A stretch of 24,743 nt of DNA from assembly GCA_035560235.1 (NCBI GenBank), contig DATMAG010000062.1, positions 1 to 24,743 of the forward strand. Direction: 5' to 3'. Source of the DNA: DASRDU01 sp035560235. GTDB lineage: Bacteria; Acidobacteriota; Blastocatellia; RBC074. Within the stretch, counting starts at the first letter, position 1. Each line of letters begins with the position of its first letter. This document shows, one piece after another, positions 1-7,301 of the stretch. The notes beneath the pieces are model-generated. The model made no database searches, was not told where the DNA came from, and worked only from the letters and a program-made list of their open reading frames with translations. A program made the position numbers and the translations under genes.

Positions 1-282
1 GTATGGACGGACGTGGCCGCGCGCTCGACAATGTCTTCGTCGAACGATTGTGGCGGAGCGTCAAGTATGAAGAAGTCTGTCTGCCTGATTATCAACAGGT
101 ATCGGAGGCGGTGCTCGGACCAGGACGCTATTTCAACTTCCATAACCACGAACGACTGCCCCAGGCGCTCGGCTATCGAACACCCGCAGCAGTCTTCAGA
201 GAGTTAAACGCATAATCTCAGGGGCAGCGCGATCCATCTTAAATTGTCCGGGTTTTTGTCTTGAAAATGGGGAGTACCTTAG
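1..282 (+). mobile_element. IS3-family insertion sequence, right end only
   Basis: The first 215 bases encode the C-terminal end of an IS3-family OrfB integrase. They are followed by about 65 bases ending near 280 in GGGGAGTACCTT, preceded by a TTTGTCTTGA stretch. This arrangement (TTGTCTTGA, then a purine-rich GGGG run, then the end) is typical of the terminal region next to orfB in this family. The left part of the element lies outside the window. The exact outer boundary (about 280-282) is an estimate, because the other inverted repeat and the target duplication cannot be seen. Confidence 0.7.
3..215 (+). CDS. IS3-family transposase OrfB, C-terminal fragment
   Basis: This is the last 70 residues of an IS3-family DDE transposase (rve integrase core), which cuts and joins the element's ends. 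The frame is open to the left edge, so the gene is cut by the window and the apparent ATG is internal. Recognisable blocks are DGRGRALDN, then FVERLWRSVKYEEV, where the Glu of FVER is the expected last residue of the DDE triad, then the NHER..QALGYRTPA tail. The usual NHERPHQAL reads NHERLPQAL here. Those two substitutions in an otherwise conserved block hint at an ageing copy, but do not prove loss of function. Confidence 0.85.
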   Translation: MDGRGRALDNVFVERLWRSVKYEEVCLPDYQQVSEAVLGPGRYFNFHNHERLPQALGYRTPAAVFRELNA

Positions 283-465
283 ATTACCCGCCATTTGACA
301 GGCCTGCTGGTAATGAACCAGATGGCACGACTGTTGTTTCATTCAGATATCAGCAACTACGTGCAATTGAATCTGACAGGGCTGATTGCTGGTTGAAATA
401 TTCCGGCAGTCCTGTTCTGCCTGCAGAGATTGAAGTGTTGTTTATACTCCCCCGAAGGAGGATAT

Positions 466-876
466 ATGTGGCGAAGACTGATTACGATTACCGCGCTGAT
501 TGCGGGGCTTCTGATGCTGGCTCAGTCTGTTTCATTCCAGACGGCGCTTGCCAGGCAGGGAAAGGAAGGGCGCGGGCAGAAGCTTTATCTGCAATATTGC
601 GCCAGTTGTCACGGGACTGATGGCAGAGGCGGGGGAGCTGTCGCGCCATCGCTGAAGGCCGCTGTCCCCGACCTGACGACGATTCAGCAGCGGGAAGGAA
701 GATTCGACGCTGTCAGAATTCAGCAGTACATCGCTGGCGAGATTGGCGTCACTGCTCACGGACAGAAAGATATGCCTGTGTGGGGCTACGTTTTCCGCTT
801 CAAACAGGGGCAGAGTACTTCGACATTGAATGTTTATGCCCTGATGGATTACATCAGATCCATTCAGCAGAAGTAA
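466..876 (+). CDS. Secreted or membrane-anchored class I c-type cytochrome
   Basis: A 136-residue protein, probably a small periplasmic electron carrier. I chose the ATG at 466 because AAGGAGG lies four bases upstream; an in-frame ATG at 430 has no such site. Residues 1-4 are Trp/Arg-rich, 5-24 form a hydrophobic signal segment or anchor, and processing after the ALA near 27-29 is possible. The haem-binding motif CASCH is at 45-49. The likely distal Met ligand is in KDMPVWG near residue 105. There is one haem site, and the size fits a cytochrome c monodomain of the cbb3/mono-haem type. No oxidase or dehydrogenase genes adjoin it, so its partner is unknown. The next gene on the strand is about 300 bases away, so it is probably transcribed alone. 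Confidence 0.9.
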   Translation: MWRRLITITALIAGLLMLAQSVSFQTALARQGKEGRGQKLYLQYCASCHGTDGRGGGAVAPSLKAAVPDLTTIQQREGRFDAVRIQQYIAGEIGVTAHGQKDMPVWGYVFRFKQGQSTSTLNVYALMDYIRSIQQK

Positions 877-1184
877 CGATTCAGAAAGACCAGTCGTAAA
901 TAAAAACCCCTGGCCGGGAGCACGGTTATTCTGATCACGTGGTTTCACGCAATCGGGCAGTTGAGTATTCAGGCAGTTGTGATGACCGCGCTCCCGGCAG
1001 TCAGACTGTGCTTTTTTTCATCGCTGTCAGAATTGCGAATTATGCGCGGATTTCAGAATAAGCACGGTCGGTTGTCCTCTCCTCTGTTTATAAAATCACC
1101 TTCCTGAGTATTCAGCAGTTCAGAGATCACACGACCACAAGCGCCCGCAGCAGTGGCACGGTGGTTGCGCTTTGATCTTTCAGT
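877..1184 (+). other. Intergenic region with a long palindrome
   Basis: I see no convincing gene in these 308 bases. They hold a long inverted repeat (913-998, listed separately), then a T7 run at about 1012-1018 that might belong to a terminator for the cytochrome gene, and a TATAAA near 1099 without a recognisable -35 partner. Confidence 0.5.
908..1003. repeat. Inverted repeat with 14-bp arms
   Basis: GCCGGGAGCACGGT at 913-926 is the reverse complement of ACCGCGCTCCCGGC at 985-998 except for one position (13 of 14). The arms enclose about 58 bases, which contain weaker internal complementarity (GATCAC against GTGATG). The element lies 36 bases after the cytochrome c stop. It could be a terminator stem, a small MITE-like element or a structured RNA. 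A T-rich run begins 13 bases after the right arm, too far for a textbook terminator. Confidence 0.6.
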
Positions 1185-2243
1185 ATGGTTGTCATCTCAG
1201 ACGCACAAACAGAACCGCAGGATTACAAACGGCTGAGGTCTTCGCCGCAGCTTGAGGAGAAGGTTGCGTTCCTGAGCAGACCTGAGAATTACCCGGTTCC
1301 AGCCAGGTGCGTGGAAGTAAAAAAGACTCATATGTCCTGGGTGTTTCTGACCGGGACTCTGGCTTGGAAGTTGAAGAAGCCTGTTCGTAATGACTACCTG
1401 GATTTCAGCACTCCTGAGGCGCGACGGCGGAATTGCGAAGAGGAGGTCAGACTGAACCGCCGACTGGCGCCTGATGTTTACCTCGGGGTTACGCCTCTGA
1501 CTGTGGATCAGTGTGGCCGGATGCAGCTTGATGGAAGGGGAGAAATTATTGACTGGCTCGTCAGGATGCGCCGACTGCCGTCAGAACGGATGCTTGACCG
1601 GGCAATCGCCAGTCACACTGTCAGCGATGAGGATGCCCGCAAAGTCGGCGCGCTGCTGGCAGGATTTTACAAACAGGCTCCGCCTGTACAGATGACGACG
1701 GCGGAATACAGACAGCGGCTCGCGGCTGAAATTCACACCAGCCGGTGCGAACTGGAAAAACCGGAATACGCGCTTCCGGTTGAACTGCTGGAACCGGTCA
1801 TCACAAATCAGCTGGAGTTTCTGGATCAGGAGATGAAGCTGCTCGATGCCCGCGTGCGCGCCGGGCTGATCGTTGAAGCTCACGGTGATCTGCGCCCTGA
1901 ACACATCTGCCTCGAAAGCAGGCCGGTAATCATTGACTGTCTGGAATTCAACCGCGACTTCAGAATCCTCGATCCCGCCTCCGAACTCGCGTTCCTGGCG
2001 CTGGAATGCGAACGGCTCGAAGCCTCACACACTGGCGGGCTTGTTCTGCAGACATACTGCAGCGAAACAGGCGACCACCCGCCCGAACGGCTGCTGCTCT
2101 TTTACCGGAGTTATCACGCCTGTCTGCGCGCCAGGATTGCCGTCTGGCATCTCAGGGACGATGAAGTTCGCGATCCGGCGAAGTGGACGAACAAGGCGAA
2201 GGAATATCTTCAGCTTGCCGCCTGCATCACTGCGGCGGTGTGA
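1185..2243 (+). CDS. COG2187-type aminoglycoside phosphotransferase-like kinase, single domain
   Basis: A 352-residue cytoplasmic protein of the APH/protein-kinase-like fold, group COG2187. Seen: an N-lobe block KTHMSWVFLTG with WKLKKP (61-66), where a Lys is expected to hold ATP phosphates, then NRRLAPDVYLGV. The catalytic loop HGDLRPEH is at 233-240 and the metal-binding Asp of IIDCLEFN is at 251. The DPASELAFL block follows. Members of this group often carry a C-terminal P-loop kinase domain; here the protein ends soon after the APH fold. The substrate is unknown and the family name does not imply drug resistance. It converges with the broken prs gene 11 bases downstream. The start has only a weak ribosome binding site, so a later start remains possible. 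Confidence 0.82.
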   Translation: MVVISDAQTEPQDYKRLRSSPQLEEKVAFLSRPENYPVPARCVEVKKTHMSWVFLTGTLAWKLKKPVRNDYLDFSTPEARRRNCEEEVRLNRRLAPDVYLGVTPLTVDQCGRMQLDGRGEIIDWLVRMRRLPSERMLDRAIASHTVSDEDARKVGALLAGFYKQAPPVQMTTAEYRQRLAAEIHTSRCELEKPEYALPVELLEPVITNQLEFLDQEMKLLDARVRAGLIVEAHGDLRPEHICLESRPVIIDCLEFNRDFRILDPASELAFLALECERLEASHTGGLVLQTYCSETGDHPPERLLLFYRSYHACLRARIAVWHLRDDEVRDPAKWTNKAKEYLQLAACITAAV

Positions 2244-2254
2244 ACAGAACAGGC

Positions 2255-3241
2255 TCAGGCTTCGAGCAGCTCGACGACTGACCCGCCCGAATGAATCCTG
2301 CTGATGGCTTCAGCAAAAAGTCCTGCCACATCCAGCACTGCCAGCTTGTCGCGTGCAAAGTCCGGACTGAGCCTGAAAGGCGGAATGGTGTTTGTGATCA
2401 CGACCTGCTCAAGCGCCGGAGTTGAGAGAATCTCGCCCGCTTTGCTGCTGAACACGCCGTGCGAAGCAGCGGCATAAACTTTTTTTGCTCCGCGCGCCCT
2501 GCAGGCTTCGGCGGCCCGCGACAGCGTCGTGCCGCTGCTGATCAGATCATCAATGATGATCGCTGTCCGGTCAGTCACCTCGCCAACTATCGCCTCGCCG
2601 CTCACCACACCTGCGCTGCGGTACTTCTCCATAAACGCGCTGTGAACCTGACGAGCGAGTCAGCGGCTGAGCGCCTGGCGAAAATCCTCTGCCCGTTTGA
2701 CGCCGCCTGCGTCCGGCGAGACGACGACGATTTCTTCTGACTGCACGAGCGGCGCGAAATGATCAACGAACAGGCCTCTGGCTTCGAGGTGATCGGTGCG
2801 AATCCGAAAGGCATTCTGAAAGGCGGCGAGGTTATGCACGTCGAGCGTCACGACGCGCCCGGTTCCCACCGCTTCAAAGAGCGCGGCGACATAACGCGTC
2901 GTGACCGGATCGCGCGGTTTGCTCTTCCTGTCCTTGCGGGCGTAACAGAGATACGGAACGACCGCCGTGACGCGTCCGGCTGAAGCATCGCGCAACGCGC
3001 CAAGGAAAAAGAGCAGCCGACACAGTTTGTCATTCACGCTCTGCTGCTGATCGCCATACAAAGACTGAATCACGTAAACATCTCTGTTTCGCACATTCAC
3101 CAGCGGGCGCGTTTTGTGCTCGCCATCTTCAAACTCCCGCTCCTCGTGTGCGCTCAGAGAAACGCCTGCAACAGCGCAGACCTTTTCGCCAAAATCGCGG
3201 CTCGCCTGCAGGGCAAAAACCACCGGCGCTGCGTGATTCAT
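2255..3241 (-). pseudogene. Ribose-phosphate pyrophosphokinase paralogue interrupted by an in-frame UGA
   Basis: The intact product would make PRPP from ribose 5-phosphate and ATP. Translation starts at 3241 with AAAGGTGGTGA upstream. The first 193 codons contain FEDGEHK, PYLCYARKDRK (the PYFGYARQDRK equivalent), TLDVHN and VSPDAGGVKRA. A TGA at 2662-2660 then stops the frame. The same frame continues without any shift through SAFMEKYRSAG, SGEAIVGEV and the PRPP loop IIIDDLISSGTTL to the stop at 2255. The total is 328 residues plus the stop, the full length for the family. The ATG at 2632 that opens the second part has no ribosome binding site. MEKYRSAG replaces the flexible-loop KRR region of standard Prs, so this looks like a divergent paralogue. 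It is either a nonsense pseudogene, a readthrough product or a sequencing error. It lies 31 bases downstream of the 93-aa gene, probably co-transcribed with it. Confidence 0.85.
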
Positions 3242-3272
3242 CAGTCTTCACCACCTTTCCCGGCTGTTCGCT

Positions 3273-3554
3273 TCAGCGGCGCGCCGACTGGCGCACGAAC
3301 ACCAGCAGCAACTGCGTGCCCTGCGGGATGAGCTGCGCCAGCCACCAGCCATCGTGACCGGCAGAGTTCAGTGTCTCTTCAAGTTCGGCGGCTGATGGCG
3401 CGCTGAGCGTCAGCACCTGATACTCCACCAGTCCGGCTGGTTCCCGCTCATAAACAATCGGCACTGGCACTGCCGTTGACGCAGACGTCTCAAATGGCCT
3501 GCCTGGTATTTCCGGGGGAGATGACTGCATCATTTCAAAGGTTGATCCTGTCAT
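3273..3554 (-). CDS. Small hypothetical protein resembling DUF4177
   Basis: A 93-residue soluble protein. The ATG at 3554 is chosen because AAGGAGG (3570-3564) lies nine bases upstream; the longer frame reaching 3647 would place this site inside the coding region. The first 35 residues are low-complexity and Pro/Ser-rich. The C-terminal 55 residues (EYQVLTLSAPSAAELEETLN, GHDGWWLAQLIPQG, LLLVFVR) have the beta-alpha-beta pattern seen in the DUF4177 family: a strand, a helix, then a GW.L..LIPQG..LL strand. The function is unknown. It sits upstream of, and in the same direction as, the prs paralogue, and is divergent from the usp gene. Confidence 0.7.
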   Translation of the reverse strand: MTGSTFEMMQSSPPEIPGRPFETSASTAVPVPIVYEREPAGLVEYQVLTLSAPSAAELEETLNSAGHDGWWLAQLIPQGTQLLLVFVRQSARR

Positions 3555-3794
3555 CGCAATGTTCCTCCTTTTCTGATCTTTCACCTGGAATTTCTGACAA
3601 GCAAATCGCGTACAAGGCAGCTCACGGACGCCGGAGCGTGATTTCACACAGCAAACTGAGGGTCAGTTCGCAAATTGTGTGTCTCAGCTCACGACAACGA
3701 GGATTTACGGTCTTATTTCGCGGCACGTTGTTTGCCCATCCTCAGACTGGAAATTGATGCTCTGATGATTGATGAGAGGAAAGTCGAGGTTGTT

Positions 3795-4422
3795 ATGATA
3801 AAGCGGGTTCTGATTGCTTATGACGGATCCGGCTGCGCTCAGGCTGCGCTGGATGATCTGAAATCTGGTCGTCGTCGGCTCACACGGACGCTCGGCAGCA
3901 GGCCGTCTCCTTTTCGGCAGCGTGTCGCAGAAAGTCCTGACCGAAGCGCACTGCTCAGTGCGAATCGCTCGCGGGCGGTCAGGCAGGGACGAAACTCCGG
4001 TGCGAATTGTGATCGGCGTGGACGGATCGCCGGAATCCGAAGCGGCCGTGACAGTAGTGGCCGAAAGAATCTGGCCTGCCGACAGCGAGGCGCGCGTGGT
4101 CTGCGTGCAGGACGAGATTATGACTACAGTCGCGGACTGGGTGAACAGGACGAACGGTGAAGGAAAAGCCTGGCTCAGCAGCACGCTTGAAGCTGCAGAG
4201 GAGAAGCTCCGCGCAGCAGGTCTGACGACGCTTGCGGCAATCAGAAAAGGCGATCCGAAACGGGTGCTGGTCGAGGAAGCTGAAGGCCACGACGCCGATG
4301 TGATCTTCGTCGGCGCGAGAGGACTGAGCGGTCTGGAAAGATTCAGACTGGGAAGCGTCTCATCCGCAGTCGCCGCGCGCGCTCACTGCTCGGTCGAAGT
4401 TGTTCGCCCCGGCAAGGGATAG
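3795..4422 (+). pseudogene. Tandem universal stress protein gene with an internal deletion in domain 1
   Basis: The ATG at 3795 (GAGG five bases upstream) starts a normal UspA N-terminus, MIKRVLIAYDGSG through about residue 22 (LDDL). The frame then reads nonsense to 4160. In another frame, opening right after the TGA at 3859-3861, the end of a Usp domain resumes (LVVVGSHGRSAAGRLLFGSVS, from 3865) and runs into a complete second Usp domain ending at 4422. About 90 codons of domain 1 are therefore missing, and the two pieces are out of frame. ATCTG occurs on both sides of the junction (3856-3860 and 3863-3867), compatible with a short-repeat deletion. An intact version would be a two-domain, about 280-300-residue, ATP-binding stress protein. 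Confidence 0.8.
3922..4422 (+). CDS. Remaining universal stress protein domain (UspA), possibly still expressed
   Basis: This is the open part of the damaged usp gene. From the GTG at 3922 it codes for 166 residues: the last strand of domain 1, a linker, then a full Usp domain starting at VRIVIGVDGSPESEAA. The nucleotide-binding signature is visible as VGARG, then nine residues, then GSVSS (G-x2-G-x9-GS), so domain 2 could still bind ATP. No Shine-Dalgarno precedes the GTG at 3922 or the GTG near 4000. Expression would need translational coupling or a weak internal start. It may simply be the 3' half of a pseudogene. Confidence 0.5.
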   Translation: MSQKVLTEAHCSVRIARGRSGRDETPVRIVIGVDGSPESEAAVTVVAERIWPADSEARVVCVQDEIMTTVADWVNRTNGEGKAWLSSTLEAAEEKLRAAGLTTLAAIRKGDPKRVLVEEAEGHDADVIFVGARGLSGLERFRLGSVSSAVAARAHCSVEVVRPGKG

Positions 4423-4478
4423 AATCCGGGAAGATGTTTTCCACGAGATTTCAGGAAAGGAAAAATGGAGGTGATGAG

Positions 4479-4742
4479 ATGAGTACGGCAATTCAGTTAC
4501 TCGATTATTCACCACAAAGAAGCGCGGCTTCCGGCGTCAGGCAGTTTCGTTCCGGTTCATCTGCTGATAACTCACCGGAGCAGATGCTCTGGCGGATCAG
4601 CGAGCTTCAGACCGAAATCAGGTTGCTGCGTGAACAACTGGCTCGAACTGCACACGCTCTCGTCAGGTATCAGGCGCTTTTGCGAAACGCCGCACAGCGC
4701 GAACTGGAACTGCGCGCCGAACTGGTCAAAGGTCTTTTTTGA
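4479..4742 (+). CDS. Small coiled-coil protein of unknown function
   Basis: An 87-residue protein. The ATG at 4479 is chosen because GGAGGTGA lies just upstream. Residues 1-40 are polar and probably flexible. From about 41 (SPEQMLWRISELQTEIRLL) to the end there is a single long charged helix with heptad-like leucines, ending in KGLF. There is no membrane segment and no signal peptide. I do not recognise the family. It follows the usp remnant by about 55 bases in the same direction, so it may have shared its transcript and its stress context. Its strong ribosome binding site argues for a real gene. Confidence 0.6.
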   Translation: MSTAIQLLDYSPQRSAASGVRQFRSGSSADNSPEQMLWRISELQTEIRLLREQLARTAHALVRYQALLRNAAQRELELRAELVKGLF

Positions 4743-5189
4743 GGAGCCATTCAGATCAGTGAATGCTTCGCTGGTAGAATTACAGGCCCGCTCGTAACCA
4801 GCAGAATCGCAGACAGGAACAGGACAGCACACTTTCCGGCTATCGGTTTCATGGCAGGTAAAACATCATCAGCAGCAGAACTCACTCAGAGGCTCAGAAG
4901 GTAACTGCATCCTGAAGCTGACGAGCCTGCTTATTTTTTCTGACGATTGCACTGGTGGTCAGATGAGCAATGAGTGTACCGCGTGAGCATCACCACGCAT
5001 CAGCAGGATAAGGAAACAGTATCTGGCGGGATTGCGAAAGATCACGATGCGAATGGGTGATTTCACGCAGCGGGGAATGCTTTGTCAGCGGCGGATGTGC
5101 CTGAGCATCTGTTCTGACCTGTTCATCTGCCCGGCATACAGGTTGCTCGTTTGTGATTACAACGAGTTTATTCAAAGGCAGGAGTAACA
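4743..5189 (+). other. Gene-free spacer upstream of ftsH
   Basis: There are 447 bases with no credible gene on either strand. A short hairpin (CATTCA at 4748-4753 with TGAATG at 4760-4765) follows the coiled-coil gene directly but has no T-run, so a terminator is doubtful. The ftsH promoter should lie in the right half, but I cannot point to a convincing -35/-10 pair. Confidence 0.45.
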
Positions 5190-7109
5190 ATGGCTGAAAC
5201 TGACGACAAACCGGACAGGGAATCGAGGCTGAAAACAATTCTGTTCTGGCTGATGTATGGGCTGCTGCCGGTTGCCCTGCTCTTTTTCATCTATGGATTC
5301 TTCCCCGCGCCAGCGACGCCTGAAGTGTCATACAACGAATTTCTGGCTGAGCTTCGCGCCGGGCATCTCGCTGAAGTCGAAATCACCGAGACTCAGCTGA
5401 TCGGGAAGCTGAAACCGGAAGCCGTGAAGACCGGACGGCAGGCCATCACAGCCTCGCGGCTGCCGAAGATTGAAGAGACCGCTCTGCTCAGGGAACTCGA
5501 TGAACAGAAGGTGAAGTATTCCGGCAGCATCTCATCCGGCTCTTCGTGGGGAACGTTACTGTCAATGCTGCTGCCGCTGCTGCTTCTGCTGATGCTGTTC
5601 AGCTTCATCTCGAGACAGAGCAGGCAGGGCGCTGGCGGCGCGCTTTCGTTCGGCAGAAACCGCGCGAAAATCTACGATCAGTCGAGCAATAACAGAGTCA
5701 ACTTCACCGATGTCGCCGGAGTTGATGAAGCCGTCGCGGAACTCACCGAAGTGGTGGACTTCCTCAGAAACCCGCAGAAGTATCAGGAACTCGGCGGCAG
5801 GATTCCGAAAGGCGTGCTGCTCGTCGGCCCGCCGGGCACGGGCAAGACGCTGCTTGCAAAGGCGGTCGCCGGTGAAGCCGCAGTCGCGTTCTTCTCGATT
5901 TCGGGTTCTGAATTCGTCGAGATGTTCGTCGGCGTCGGCGCGGCGCGCGTGCGCGACCTGTTTGAGCAGGCCCGGCAGAAAGCGCCCTGCATTATCTTCA
6001 TTGACGAACTCGACGCCATCGGCAAATCGCGCTCAGCCGGGCGCGGGATGATTATGAGCCACGACGAACGTGAACAGACGCTCAATCAGCTGCTTGTCGA
6101 GATGGACGGCTTCGATACTTCAAAGGGCGTCATCATCATGGCCGCGACCAACACGCCTGAAGTACTCGATCCGGCGCTGCTGCGCGCAGGCCGTTTTGAT
6201 CGTCAGGTGGTGATTGACCGTCCTGACATCAGGGGCCGCGAAGAGATTCTCAAAGTTCACGCGCGCGGGGTGAAACTCGGCCCTGACGTTGACCTGCACA
6301 CCATCGCGGCGCGCACGCCCGGAATGGTCGGCGCTGATCTCGCCAACATCGTCAATGAAGGCGCGCTGCTCGCGGCCCGGCGCGGCGCAATCGCCGTTGC
6401 GATGCACGATCTCGAAGAAGCCATTGACCGCGTCATGCTCGGCCTCGAAAAGAAGAGCCGCGTGATGAGTCACAAAGAGAAGGAGCGCGTGGCCTGTCAC
6501 GAGACCGGCCACGCGCTCGTCGCGCTCTCGGTCGAGCACGCTGACCCGGTGCATCGCGTTTCGATCATTCCGCGTTCGATTGGCGCGCTCGGTCACACGC
6601 TGCAACTGCCGACGCAGGAAAAGTTCCTGATGACGAAACCCGAAATCGAGGATCAGCTTGCCGTAATGCTTGGCGGGCGAGCGGCAGAAGAGATCACTTA
6701 TCAGGGCGTGATCTCGACTGGCGCGGCGAATGACCTCGAACGCGCTTCGGAACTGGCGCGACAGATGGTCACGCGCTTCGGAATGAGCGAACGGCTCGGC
6801 CATCAGACCTGGGGACATCCGCTCAGTGCGCGGTTTCTGCCAGTGGGTTTCAACGGCGAGGAGCGCAACTACAGTGAACATACGGCGGAGCTGATTGACG
6901 AGGAGACGCGCCGGATCATTGATGAGACTTACGACCGGGTCAGAAAGCTGCTGCTGAGTCGGCGCGCTGAACTTGAACGCATCGCCAGCGAACTGATGCA
7001 GCGGGAAACGCTGGAACGTGAGGAACTGGAAAAACTGCTGAACCCGGCGGTTCAGCGGATCGCTGAGCCGGTCATTGCCGCAGTCTCAACCGCGTCGAGC
7101 GCAGCCTGA
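5190..7109 (+). CDS. ftsH: FtsH-type ATP-dependent membrane zinc protease
   Basis: A 639-residue AAA+ metalloprotease that extracts and degrades membrane and unfolded proteins, anchored in the inner membrane as a hexamer. Seen in order: TM1 at about 16-38, an extracytoplasmic segment at about 40-118, TM2 at about 121-141, Walker A GPPGTGKT at 213-220, pore motif MFVGVG at 245-250, Walker B IIFIDE at 268-273, the second-region-of-homology block around 321-340 ending in RAGRFDRQ, zinc site HETGH at 437-441 and third ligand Asp 515. The start has AGGAG five bases upstream. All catalytic residues are present. After the zinc site it reads IGALGHTLQLP where many housekeeping FtsH proteins have RALGVT, so it may be a second, stress-type paralogue. 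That is my inference, also supported by the usp/DUF883 neighbours. Confidence 0.96.
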   Translation: MAETDDKPDRESRLKTILFWLMYGLLPVALLFFIYGFFPAPATPEVSYNEFLAELRAGHLAEVEITETQLIGKLKPEAVKTGRQAITASRLPKIEETALLRELDEQKVKYSGSISSGSSWGTLLSMLLPLLLLLMLFSFISRQSRQGAGGALSFGRNRAKIYDQSSNNRVNFTDVAGVDEAVAELTEVVDFLRNPQKYQELGGRIPKGVLLVGPPGTGKTLLAKAVAGEAAVAFFSISGSEFVEMFVGVGAARVRDLFEQARQKAPCIIFIDELDAIGKSRSAGRGMIMSHDEREQTLNQLLVEMDGFDTSKGVIIMAATNTPEVLDPALLRAGRFDRQVVIDRPDIRGREEILKVHARGVKLGPDVDLHTIAARTPGMVGADLANIVNEGALLAARRGAIAVAMHDLEEAIDRVMLGLEKKSRVMSHKEKERVACHETGHALVALSVEHADPVHRVSIIPRSIGALGHTLQLPTQEKFLMTKPEIEDQLAVMLGGRAAEEITYQGVISTGAANDLERASELARQMVTRFGMSERLGHQTWGHPLSARFLPVGFNGEERNYSEHTAELIDEETRRIIDETYDRVRKLLLSRRAELERIASELMQRETLEREELEKLLNPAVQRIAEPVIAAVSTASSAA

Positions 7110-7301
7110 TCCGGTCTGGACAGATCGCTGCTTTCACTTCAATCTTTCTTCTCTTTCTGCGTGATTTCGCGCTGCCATTCGTGCTTTTCCGCATCTGCCT
7201 CCCTGTTTTGCTCATCCTGCAGCCGATTTGCCTGATCTGGTGAGTGGCACCGGCTTTGCTCAGTTATTAACTGATGCAGCAAAGACAAGGAGGTAAAAGT
7301 T

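Noticed and set aside
261..620. 119-codon frame overlapping the IS end and the cytochrome gene
   Set aside because: It runs through the IS boundary in another frame of the cytochrome gene and has no motif.
1090..1110. TATAAA as promoter of the COG2187 gene
   Set aside because: No acceptable -35 at 16-18 bases; the -10 alone is not enough in an AT-rich spacer.
2660..2662. Selenocysteine at the prs UGA
   Set aside because: Prs families have no Cys or Sec at this place, no SECIS-like stem is apparent just downstream, and the codon lies in a variable linker.
2255..3241. UGA reassigned to Trp
   Set aside because: The Trp tRNA has anticodon CCA and UGA ends several intact genes here, for example rpoC and secE.
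3675..4160. 161-codon frame over the usp locus taken as one protein
   Set aside because: Only residues from the ATG at 3795 to about codon 22 match a Usp domain. The rest is the out-of-frame tail created by the deletion, and the upstream TTG start has no support.
4990..5238. 82-codon minus-strand frame upstream of ftsH
   Set aside because: Overlaps the ftsH start, low-complexity translation, no start signal.
6120..6881. 253-codon minus-strand frame inside ftsH
   Set aside because: A shadow of the AAA+/protease region; no ribosome binding site, no family features.
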